Assembly: GCA_002070215.1 (NCBI GenBank)
Contig: MWCV01000019.1
Coordinates: 1 to 47,097, forward strand
Direction of reading: 5' to 3'
DNA: 47,097 nucleotides
From: Chloroflexi bacterium ADurb.Bin180
GTDB lineage: Bacteria; Chloroflexota; Anaerolineae; UBA2200
The position numbers were made by a program, and so were the translations under genes. A model generated the notes under the pieces. It worked only from the letters and a program-made list of their open reading frames with translations, did not search any database and was not told the origin of the DNA. This document shows, piece after piece, positions 14,637 to 22,700 of this stretch; position 1 is the first letter of the stretch, and the number at the start of each line of letters is the position of its first letter.

Positions 14637-15773
14637 CTAGGCCGGCAGGCGCAGCACTCGTTGGTAGACGGCCAGCGTCTCGCGGACGGTGCGTTCCCAG
14701 GAAAAGCTTGCCGCCTGCGCCATTCCCACGCGCCGCATCTCGTGGCGCAGATCCTGGTCGGCGAGAACCGTCTGGATCACGGAGGCCATCTGGGCCGCGT
14801 CGTGCGGGTCAAAGTAGCGCGCGGCCTGTCCACCCAGCTCGGGCAAGCTGGAGGCGCTGCTGCTGACGACCGGCGTGCCGCAGGCCATCGCCTCCAGCAC
14901 GGGCAGACCGAATCCTTCGTACAGCGAAGGCATGACCAGCGCCTCGGCGCCGCTCATTACTGCCGGCAGGTCCTCATCCGGCAGGAATCCCGACAGCAGC
15001 ACCGAACGCGGCTGCTCCAGCTTTTCCAGGAGCTCGAAAAAGTCCTGGTAGAGCCAGCCCGCACCCCCGACGATAACGAGCGTGAGCTCAGGGTCTGAAC
15101 GTCGCAGGATCTGCAGCGCCTGAACGAGGCGGATCAGGTTCTTGCGCGGCTCGATGGTGCCTACGGTGAGCAGGTAGCGCTCGGGCAAGCCGTAAGCCGA
15201 GCGGACCGATGCCACGCGTTCGGCCGGTGCAGGGCTGAAGGTAGGCGAGGCGGCCTCGTAGGTGACGGTGATCTTGTCAGCGGGCACACCGTAGACTCGC
15301 ATCAGGTCGCGCTTGCTCGACTCGGACACGGTGATGATGGCGGTGGCGCGCTCGAGGAACAACGGCATGGTCGAATTGAGAAACCAGCGATTGAGCCGCC
15401 GGTGGTAGGCGGGGTACAGCTTGAAGGCCAGGTCGTGCACGGTCATCACGGTCGGGGCGCTCTGGAGCGGCATCAGCAGGTGCTCTGTCGAGTGGAACAG
15501 CTCGACGCCGGGCACCAGCCTGTCCAGACCCACGCCGGCCCGATGCGAGAGCCAGACCATCATTCGCCAGGGCTTGCTCCCGAAGGGCACGCTGCGGCGC
15601 GGCACAGGGCCCAGGCCAGCCAGGCGGCCGCAGGAATCGGCTCCATTGTGAAAGAGCGCGAACGAGAAGGCGCCGTGATGCTCGGAGATCATGGTGCGAG
15701 CGATACGCGACGCATAGCGCGCCAGGCCGGCACGCTGATGGACTGCGGCTGATACGTCGATGTAGACTGGCAT
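14637..15773 (-). CDS. GT4-family glycosyltransferase
   Basis: A 378-residue GT-B-fold glycosyltransferase. The C-terminal half has the group-1 features GTIEPRKNL and a nucleotide-sugar site EGFGLPVLEAMACGTPVV with the conserved Glu pair. These enzymes move sugars from NDP- or GDP-sugars to lipids, polysaccharides or proteins; donor and acceptor cannot be read from sequence. AAGGA lies about 14 nt before ATG 15773. The gene leads a two-gene minus-strand unit with the amylase (8-32 nt downstream depending on start), suggesting a shared role in surface or storage glucan metabolism. I could not identify a convincing promoter in the 130 bp upstream. Confidence 0.9.
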   Translation of the reverse strand: MPVYIDVSAAVHQRAGLARYASRIARTMISEHHGAFSFALFHNGADSCGRLAGLGPVPRRSVPFGSKPWRMMVWLSHRAGVGLDRLVPGVELFHSTEHLLMPLQSAPTVMTVHDLAFKLYPAYHRRLNRWFLNSTMPLFLERATAIITVSESSKRDLMRVYGVPADKITVTYEAASPTFSPAPAERVASVRSAYGLPERYLLTVGTIEPRKNLIRLVQALQILRRSDPELTLVIVGGAGWLYQDFFELLEKLEQPRSVLLSGFLPDEDLPAVMSGAEALVMPSLYEGFGLPVLEAMACGTPVVSSSASSLPELGGQAARYFDPHDAAQMASVIQTVLADQDLRHEMRRVGMAQAASFSWERTVRETLAVYQRVLRLPA

Positions 15774-15843
15774 AAGAGTTGCGGTTGTCCTTTTTCAGGA
15801 TCTACTGTGTAGACGTGTGGCAGGGGTCATAGGTTCTATGCAT

Positions 15844-15872
15844 TTGCCTTCTGGGTAAGTGTACTCTAGAAT
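15844..15872 (+). promoter_or_regulatory. Promoter of the DksA/TraR-type gene
   Basis: TTGCCT (15844-15849) and TAGAAT (15867-15872) with a 17-bp spacer. Predicted start near 15879 gives a 25-nt leader to ATG 15904 and rules out the in-frame GTG at 15859. Confidence 0.68.
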
Positions 15873-15903
15873 GAGTGCCTGCGGGAAAGCGAGGCAGAGA
15901 CAG

Positions 15904-16269
15904 ATGCTGACCGAGAAACGCCTTCAGCGTAACCGACAATGGCTGCTCGATGAGCGAGCCAGGCTGAAGAGTGATCTGATGAGTATCGACGCCGCGAAGG
16001 ACAGCAGCGAACGGCCCGGCCTGGGAACGCACATGGCCGACAACGCCAGCGATGTGTTCGAGCAGGCCAAGAACGCGGCGGTCCAATCCAGGCTGCGGAA
16101 CAGCCTTACGCTGGTTGAGCGTGCGCTCGAGAAGCTGGAAAAGGGCACCTACGGGTCGTGCGAAAGGTGCGGGCAGCCCATCGACCCGGCCCGTCTCAAG
16201 GCCTTGCCCCACTGTGCTCTGTGCATGGCCTGCCAGTCGCGAGCCGAGCTCTCCTCACCCTCTCGCTAG
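15904..16269 (+). CDS. DksA/TraR-type C4 zinc-finger protein
   Basis: The 121-residue product has a long helical, charged N-terminal half resembling a coiled coil and ends in a C4 zinc finger (CERCGQPID...CALCMAC), the DksA/TraR signature. Members bind in the RNA polymerase secondary channel and alter promoter response, often with ppGpp; some shorter relatives have other roles. A DxxDxA-like acidic tip is not obvious, so regulatory activity is uncertain. ATG 15904 fits the promoter at 15844-15872 and has GAGG upstream. It is followed by lspA with a 23-nt gap, so the two are likely cotranscribed. Confidence 0.82.
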   Translation: MLTEKRLQRNRQWLLDERARLKSDLMSIDAAKDSSERPGLGTHMADNASDVFEQAKNAAVQSRLRNSLTLVERALEKLEKGTYGSCERCGQPIDPARLKALPHCALCMACQSRAELSSPSR

Positions 16270-16292
16270 TCCTCATCCGGAGACAGAGCTCG

Positions 16293-16811
16293 ATGCGACG
16301 CAAGCAGCTTGACGACCTGGTGATCCTCGCTCTGGCGACCCTGGTGGTTCTGGCCGACCAGTGGACCAAGTCCTGGGTCAGGAGTACGCTGCCGGTAGGG
16401 GTGCCGTGGAATCCCGTGCCGTGGCTGCGGCCGATTCTCAGCATTACCCACGTCACCAACGAGGGTGCCGCGTTTGGCATGCTGCCTCAGCTCAAGCCAG
16501 TCTTTCCCTTCATCTCGCTGGCTGTTTGCGCGCTCATGTTCTACTTCTACCGCCCCCTCGCCCACGGCCGGCCGTGGATCACCATCAGCCTGGGCCTGCA
16601 GCTCGGAGGCACGCTGGGCAACCTCATCGACCGACTGACCCAGCAGGGTCGGGTAACAGATTTCCTGGACCTCAACTTTTGGCCGCTGCAGGACTGGCCG
16701 GTGTTCAACATTGCCGATAGCTCGGTCGTGGTAAGCGTGTGCATCCTGGCCGCGGTGCTGCTCCTGGAAAAGGATCTCCTGCAGGAGAACCCTCCTGCCC
16801 AACCGACGTGA
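16293..16811 (+). CDS. lspA: Lipoprotein signal peptidase (signal peptidase II)
   Basis: LspA removes the signal peptide from lipid-modified prolipoproteins in the inner membrane. The 172-residue protein has four hydrophobic helices and both catalytic aspartates, in GGTLGNLIDR and FNIADSSV. The N-terminal region contains DQWTKSWV, typical of the first periplasmic loop, and VTNEGAAFG. The lipoproteins elsewhere in the window would be its substrates. ATG 16293 is chosen with GGAGA about 10 nt upstream; the longer frame from 16158 overlaps the zinc-finger gene. It lies between that gene and a transporter. Confidence 0.93.
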   Translation: MRRKQLDDLVILALATLVVLADQWTKSWVRSTLPVGVPWNPVPWLRPILSITHVTNEGAAFGMLPQLKPVFPFISLAVCALMFYFYRPLAHGRPWITISLGLQLGGTLGNLIDRLTQQGRVTDFLDLNFWPLQDWPVFNIADSSVVVSVCILAAVLLLEKDLLQENPPAQPT

Positions 16812-16855
16812 CACCCGGTGATGGGTGACGAACCTGTACCAGGGAGGTGCCTCGA

Positions 16856-18145
16856 GTGAAGGACAAGGAATATCAGCGGACGATCAATGCCTGGTGCATG
16901 TATGACTGGGCCAACTCGGCCTTTGCCACCACGATCATGGCGGCGGTGCTGCCGACGTTCTATAGCTCCGTTGCGGCTGCGGGTCTGGAGCGCCACATCG
17001 CCACCGCCTACTGGGGCTATACCTCGTCTATTGCGCTCTTGATCGCAGCCGTGCTGGCCCCGACCCTGGGCGCGCTGGCCGACCTGCTCGGCGCCAAAAA
17101 GCGCTTCCTGGCCGTCTTTGCCATTCTCGGCATCTTTTTCACCTCTCTGTTGGTGCTGGTCAGCAAGGGAGACTGGCTGCTGGCATCGGTGTTGTACGTG
17201 CTCGGTGAAATTGGCTTTAGCGGGTCCATCGTCTTCTATGATTCGCTGCTTCCCCACGTGGCCAGGCCGGAGGATATTGACTATGTGTCCAGCAAGGGCT
17301 ACGCCATGGGCTATCTGGGTGGCGGTATCCTGCTGGCGGTCAACATTGCGATGATCCTGTTCTGGGACAAGCTTGGCCTGGGCAGCGCCGAGATGGCTTC
17401 GCGGTGGTCATTCCTGAGTGTTGGCATCTGGTGGGCCATCTTTACCATTCCAGTCCTGCGCTACGTTCCCGAGCCGCCCACCAAGCCCGTGAGTGTCGAC
17501 AAGACCGGCGCGCTAAAGGCCACCTTCGCGCGGCTGGGCAGCACGGTGCGCGACATTCGCCGCTATCGCGAGTTGGCCACCTTCATCGTTGCCTTCTGGC
17601 TCTACAACGACGGCATTGGCACCATCATCAAGATGGCCACCATCTACGGCACGGAGATCGGCATCGGGCAAACCGACCTGATTGGCGCCTTGCTGCTGAC
17701 CCAGTTCGTAGGGATACCGTTCAGCCTCCTCTTTGGCAAACTGCCCAAGAGGATCGGCACCAAGCGGTCCATCTTTGTGGCACTGGCGGTGTACACCCTC
17801 ATCTCTGTGCTGGGATTCTTCATGAGCAAGGCCTGGCACTTTTGGGTGCTCGCGGCGATGGTGGGATTGGTGCAGGGCGGCAGCCAGGCTCTATCGAGGT
17901 CGCTCTTTGGGGTGATGGTGCCGAAAGCCAAGACCGCCGAGTTCTACGGCTTTTACGACATCAGCAGCAAGTTCGCCGGGGTCATTGGGCCGGCCGTGTT
18001 CGCTCTAGTGGGACAACTCACCGGAACGAGTCGGCTCAGCATCCTGTCACTGATCGTGTTCTTTGTAGCCGGCGCGCTGATCCTGACCCGTGTGAATGAA
18101 GCTGAGGGCATCCGGGTAGCACAGGCTGAGGACGCGCTGGCCTAG
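16856..18145 (+). CDS. MFS transporter of the UMF1 (Atg22-like) family
   Basis: This 429-residue membrane protein begins with the family-typical WCMYDWANSAFATTI and has about twelve hydrophobic helices. It resembles UMF1 proteins, which in yeast (Atg22) export amino acids from vacuoles; bacterial substrates are largely unknown. GTG 16856 is chosen because AGGGAGGTG lies 6 nt upstream; the earlier GTG at 16847 is inside that site. It ends at 18145, sharing the last four bases with the convergent gene. It is probably the third gene of the zinc finger-lspA operon. Transport substrate not predictable. Confidence 0.88.
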   Translation: MKDKEYQRTINAWCMYDWANSAFATTIMAAVLPTFYSSVAAAGLERHIATAYWGYTSSIALLIAAVLAPTLGALADLLGAKKRFLAVFAILGIFFTSLLVLVSKGDWLLASVLYVLGEIGFSGSIVFYDSLLPHVARPEDIDYVSSKGYAMGYLGGGILLAVNIAMILFWDKLGLGSAEMASRWSFLSVGIWWAIFTIPVLRYVPEPPTKPVSVDKTGALKATFARLGSTVRDIRRYRELATFIVAFWLYNDGIGTIIKMATIYGTEIGIGQTDLIGALLLTQFVGIPFSLLFGKLPKRIGTKRSIFVALAVYTLISVLGFFMSKAWHFWVLAAMVGLVQGGSQALSRSLFGVMVPKAKTAEFYGFYDISSKFAGVIGPAVFALVGQLTGTSRLSILSLIVFFVAGALILTRVNEAEGIRVAQAEDALA

Positions 18146-18414
18146 AGGATATCGAACCACATCAACACGCCGAGCAGCACGAACAGCGCGGCGGCGATTC
18201 TGCGCATCACGTCCGGCTGCACAACGCGTGCAATGGTCTGACCGCCAAAGACGCCTACGGCTGTGACCGCAGCGAGAGCGGCCGTTGCCCCGAGAAAGAT
18301 GGGCAGCGGCCGCTGGTGTTTGCAGGTGAGAGTAATCACCGCCAACTGAGTCTTGTCGCCCAGCTCGGCCACAAACAGCGATGCAAAGGTGAGAGCGACG
18401 ATCTTCCAGTCCAT
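18142..18414 (-). CDS. Half-size GDT1/TMEM165 (UPF0016) family membrane protein
   Basis: This 90-residue protein has three predicted helices and one copy of the hallmark motif ELGDKT (residues 17-22). Full-length GDT1/TMEM165 proteins have two such halves and export or exchange Mn2+ or Ca2+ with H+; bacterial half-size forms work as pairs of related subunits or homodimers. No partner half is seen here. GAGGAACA precedes ATG 18414. The stop codon is in the CTAG shared with the opposing UMF1 gene. Role in manganese efflux is inferred from the family. Confidence 0.8.
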   Translation of the reverse strand: MDWKIVALTFASLFVAELGDKTQLAVITLTCKHQRPLPIFLGATAALAAVTAVGVFGGQTIARVVQPDVMRRIAAALFVLLGVLMWFDIL

Positions 18415-18530
18415 TGTTCCTCACAGTGTGCGCAGAGGGTGGGTAAGCGCCGAGTTTGGTGCGCGCTCGTGGATTCGTCTAGCAATGGGTCGCGCCGGCA
18501 GCCAGGTCCGGCCTATCTCCATCGCACCGC

Positions 18531-19499
18531 CTACCAGAGTGGCCTGTGACTCCTTCGTTGCAGAACGATCCAGGAGACCAGGCCCACGGCCCGCGGCATC
18601 CAGAACGACAACAGCCGGTACGTCAGCACAGCCGCCACGGCCGTAGAGCCGGGCACGCCCTGCCTGGCCAACAGCGCCGAGAGCGAGCCCTCTGCCACCA
18701 GCAGCCCTCCTGGCGACGAAGACAAGTAGCTCAGCACAGACGAGAGTCCATAGTTGAGCGTGTGCAACCGCAGGGGCAGCGAATAACCAAAAGCGCTCAA
18801 GGTGCAGGCCAGCGAAAGGATGTCAGCGCCGGTGCGCACCAGGTTGGCCCCCATCACGCGCCAGCGGTGAGGGGCATCGAGGCCATGGACGGCCTGACGC
18901 ACCCGGTCGAGACGGGTCGAGAGCTCGTTGCTGGCCAAATGCAACTTGCCCTGGTGAAGCAGCGCTTTGTTGATGCGGTCCAGCAGCGCATAACGCCAAT
19001 CGTCCGGTCCGGGATCGGACAGCAGCACCGAGAGCACCCCCAGACCCGCCAGCACCGCACCCGTCAGCAGCAGCAAGATCCACCACGGAGCAACTTCGCC
19101 GACCAGCGCAAAGTCGACAAAGGCAATGGCTACCAGCACGGTGATGGCGATGCCCTGACCGATGATCTCCAGGATGTAGCTCAGCAGAGTCGCCTCGACG
19201 CCGACGCCCTTCTCACGCAGGTAGTGGACTCGCACGGCAAGCCCGCTCAGCCCCGCGGAGGGGATGAACATGGTGGCAAAGTTTGACGCCATCGTTACCT
19301 GGAGAACGTACCAGAAGGGGAGCCCTTGCCCAAAAGACGGCAGTGCCGCGGCGACCACCTGCACCGTCCCGGCCATGGCCAGCACTTGCATCAGCAGTGC
19401 CAGGAGCAGCCAATCAGGACGAGCCTGGCGCGCCGCCTGGAAGGCATTGGATAGGCCGGCAAACCGGGGCAGCAGCAGGTAGGTGCCGAGAAGAAGCAA
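18531..19499 (-). CDS. Flippase-like integral membrane protein (LPG synthase TM / UPF0104 type)
   Basis: The 322-residue frame encodes about eight hydrophobic helices with features of the lysylphosphatidylglycerol synthase transmembrane domain family: FIPSAGLSGLAVR near the second third, a YILEIIGQG helix and SSSPGGLLVAEGSL near the end. No soluble MprF transferase domain follows, so it probably moves lipids or lipid-linked molecules rather than aminoacylating them. The start is uncertain: TTG 19499 is the only conventional codon, but it falls inside the first hydrophobic segment, and the open frame extends to 19625 without ATG, GTG or TTG. A promoter at 19651-19679 transcribes the whole open frame. 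Confidence 0.78.
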   Translation of the reverse strand: MLLLGTYLLLPRFAGLSNAFQAARQARPDWLLLALLMQVLAMAGTVQVVAAALPSFGQGLPFWYVLQVTMASNFATMFIPSAGLSGLAVRVHYLREKGVGVEATLLSYILEIIGQGIAITVLVAIAFVDFALVGEVAPWWILLLLTGAVLAGLGVLSVLLSDPGPDDWRYALLDRINKALLHQGKLHLASNELSTRLDRVRQAVHGLDAPHRWRVMGANLVRTGADILSLACTLSAFGYSLPLRLHTLNYGLSSVLSYLSSSPGGLLVAEGSLSALLARQGVPGSTAVAAVLTYRLLSFWMPRAVGLVSWIVLQRRSHRPLW

Positions 19500-19650
19500 G
19501 ATGATGAGGACCGCCCGCCGTGGCGCTGTGCTGCCGATCCTTTGAAAGGGCGCAGGTTCGTAGGGCGGCTGGTTTTCTGGACTCTGAGCTGTGATCTGGC
19601 GCCTCCGCGGCTCCAGGATTGGTTGTTACTGCCGGAACAGAACGGCGTCC

Positions 19651-19679
19651 ATTGTAGTGCCAGGCTGAACTGGCGTCAA
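19651..19679 (-). promoter_or_regulatory. Promoter of the flippase-like gene
   Basis: On the minus strand TTGACG (19679-19674) and TACAAT (19656-19651) are 17 bp apart, the same hexamers as at 6163-6191. Predicted start is near 19644. The -35 box is 4 bp beyond the terminator of the macroglobulin gene. Confidence 0.68.
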
Positions 19680-19683
19680 CCAA

Positions 19684-19710
19684 GAGGAGGCGGCCATTGG
19701 CCGCCTCCTC
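19684..19710 (-). terminator. Terminator of the alpha-2-macroglobulin gene
   Basis: A perfect 12-bp inverted repeat (19684-19695 with 19699-19710, loop ATT) sits 18 nt past the macroglobulin stop. On the minus strand it is followed by TTGGTTG, a weak U-tract that merges into the next promoter's -35 box. Confidence 0.72.
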
Positions 19711-19727
19711 CGAACCTTGCCAGATGC

Positions 19728-22700
19728 CTACTGGATGTTGAACAGCAGGCCGTTGCTCCGTCCCATGACCTCGGGGAAGTACATCTCGAAAGCGGTAGCC
19801 GGCATGGTGAGGAAGCTGCCCGCGAGGCTGGCGCGCATGAGGTAGGTGTATTGGTAGGTTCCGGCAGGGAGATAAGTGGCAAAGAGGGCCACCTTTTCGT
19901 CGCGCACCTCAGAGTGCACAAAGTACCACCACGGCGGCATGCGTCCGTCCTCGCCGACCAGACCAGGATCCAGGTACTGGGCGCTGGTGGTCTTGAGGCT
20001 GGGATCCAGAGCCTCGCAGCCAGCAGGCAGCGGATCCTCGACCACGACATAGTGCAGGCTGTTCGGGGCGATGATGGTCAGCTTGACTTGAATCACATCG
20101 CCCACGGCCGCGCTGGCGACGGACACCTTCGGACGCTCCAGGAGGCTGTACTCCCTCTGGACAAAGATGCCGCGGTCGAGTTCTTGCACCTGGTCGGCGG
20201 GCAAAAAGTAGCGCAGGGACAGGCTGTAGTAGAGCTGGCCTTTGCCGGTCTGGGGCGCCTGGGCGATACTGCGGTCGATGACAATCCGGTTAGCCTCCTC
20301 GCGAAGAAGGCCGCCGACATCGACGACGAGCTTGCGGGTGGCGCCGACGTCCTGCGCTGTTACCACCCCCTGGCCAAGAAGCCTGGTGTTCAGGCCAACC
20401 CGGTAGCCATAGTCCGCTTCTAGCTCACCCGTGGACACCATAAAGTCAGTGAGGGCCATCACGGACCAGGCGGTCTCCTGTGTTGTCTCCCAGTGGCCTT
20501 CCCGGCGCGCGGCCATAAGCCAGCGCACCACGTTGGGCAGCAGGGGATCGGTGGGGTCTGCCTTGAGCAGGGCCATCAGCACCAGGGCCGTGGAGCGCGT
20601 GTCGGTGCTCATCGTCCAGTAGTCCAGCTCGAGCTCTTCCCAGTGCGCGCCAGTCGCGGAGAGGATAGCCACGTTCTTTATCTCGGTGACGAGCGTGGTC
20701 ACGCGCGAGTTGTCGTTCGGCTGGAGGTTCCGCAGGGCAAGGATCAGATAGGCCTTGCCGTAGGTGCTGAGGGCAGCGCGCTGGTCATACAGAGCAACAG
20801 TCCGGCCCAGGTCGCCTTTTCCCACAACCCCCAGAACATAGAGCACAAAGGCCCGGGCGTTGGCTGAGTACTTGATGGTCAGTTCATCCGAATCCAGGGC
20901 ACCAACCAGGTAAGCCGAGGCTCTGTCCAGTGCGCTCGAGTCCACGGAAAACCCGGCCTGCCTGGCCTGGTACATGCCGAGCAGGGTGTAGGCACTGAGG
21001 AAGGGCTGCGAGTCGTCTGACAGCCACCAGCCCCAGCCCCCATCATAGTGCTGCAGCGCGTAGAGTCGCTGCAATCCCACGCCCACATACTGCGGCAGCC
21101 TGGCCTCGAGGTCCTGATTGGCAATGCCCAGCTCTCTGAGGGCTCGATAGGTGAGCACATTTGGCAAGAAGCGGCTCACCGTCTGCTCGATGCAGTCATA
21201 GGGGTAGGTCTCCAGGTAGGTCAGACCGTCCTTCATGCTCGCGGCGAGGGATGGGTCAAGCTGCAGCGTCAACTCACCCTGGCTGGCGTCGAGAACGTCG
21301 GGCAGGATGACTGTTTCTACACGCGCTTCGCCGGCTGGCACCTGGCCCGCCGTGGCCACGACCTCCGGGGCGCTGTAGGGGTACACGGGGAGCGTGAGCT
21401 CAAGGCCATCGGAGAGGCCCCCGGACGCGGCCCGCCAGGTGATCACGGCACTGCCCACTGCCCTGACCTGAACGGTCCAGAACACCGTGGCCGACCCTCC
21501 AGCCTCGACTCGCACCCGCTGCGACGGCTGCTGGAAGTCGAGAGTGGGGCACTGCAGGCTGACCTCGGCCTCGAGGGCGGCCGACGTGGCGTTGTGGACG
21601 ATGGCGCCGAGTTGTGCTTTGTCGCCCACCACAAAGAAGCGCGGTGCGACAGCCCGCACCATCAGTGGCTTGTTGGTGATGATATCGATGCTCTGCTCGC
21701 CGACGAGAGTGGAGCCGGTGAGCCCCTTGGCCGTCACCCGCCACGTGGTGAGGTTGTCAGGAAGGTCCACGGTGGCGTGGGCCCGACCCGCTACGTCGGT
21801 CCTCACCTGAGCGTTCCAGTAAGCCGTGTCCAGCAGGTTCTTGCGCACCACGTCGGTGCCGAGGTCGCCTCGTCCGCTGCCGCCTTTGCCGCTGGGCGGA
21901 GTAGTCTGTTCCAGTCGGCGTTCGGCCGATATCGACAGGGATGACCCGGTACGAACACCCAGACTCCTGGTGCCGTAAAAGGTCCCGAGCAGGGTGCCCT
22001 GCCAGCCTTCGGAGAGCGCCAGCACCGCGGCGTCGACGAGCTGCAGCGAGAACTCGGCCTGGACCGGCTGGCCGGCATAGTCGGTGGCAACGATGTCGAA
22101 ACTCGCTTGCTGGCCCGGGCGGTAGGCCTCGGTTCGGTCGGGAGTGACCTTGAGCGTCAGTTGCTTCTGCACCGTCGACACGGGCAGAGTGATGTAGCCA
22201 ACACGGTAGGAGGGGAGCGGGTTCGTGGCATCGCTGCCCTTGACCAGGACCACGGAGACAAACACGTTGGGGGCATAGTCGGGCAGGATAGGTATCTCCA
22301 CCTGCTCACTGTTGCTGCCGAGCTGCAGCACACGGTGCTGCAGGATGTGGCCTCGCTCGATGGTCAAGAGCGCCGCGACATTTCCCTGGAACGGCGAGGG
22401 GATGAGCAGTCGAGCGGTGTCGCCAGGCGCATAGGCCTTTTTGTCGAGCACCAACTCGATGCGGTCATTGTTTTCCTGCCTCCACGATACATAATCCCTT
22501 GCGCTCACCCAGAGGTAGGCCGAGGAGCGGACCTCGTTGCCGCGCGAGTCGCGGGCAAAGGCACGCACGCGGTAGGAGCCGCCCTTGAGCGGCGTGACGG
22601 CGGCCACTGCCCGGCCATCGGCGCCGCTGGTGACTGTAGTCGTGGCCACGGGGGTCTCCCTGAGCTGCCATTCCCAGTAAAAGCCTTCGTCTTTTGACTC

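Noticed and set aside
13490-14866. Long plus-strand open frame of 458 codons across the GH13 amylase gene
   Set aside because: It is antisense to a gene with intact GH13 motifs; its composition is Arg/Gly-rich and no fold or motif is recognisable. Long antisense frames are expected in GC-rich DNA.
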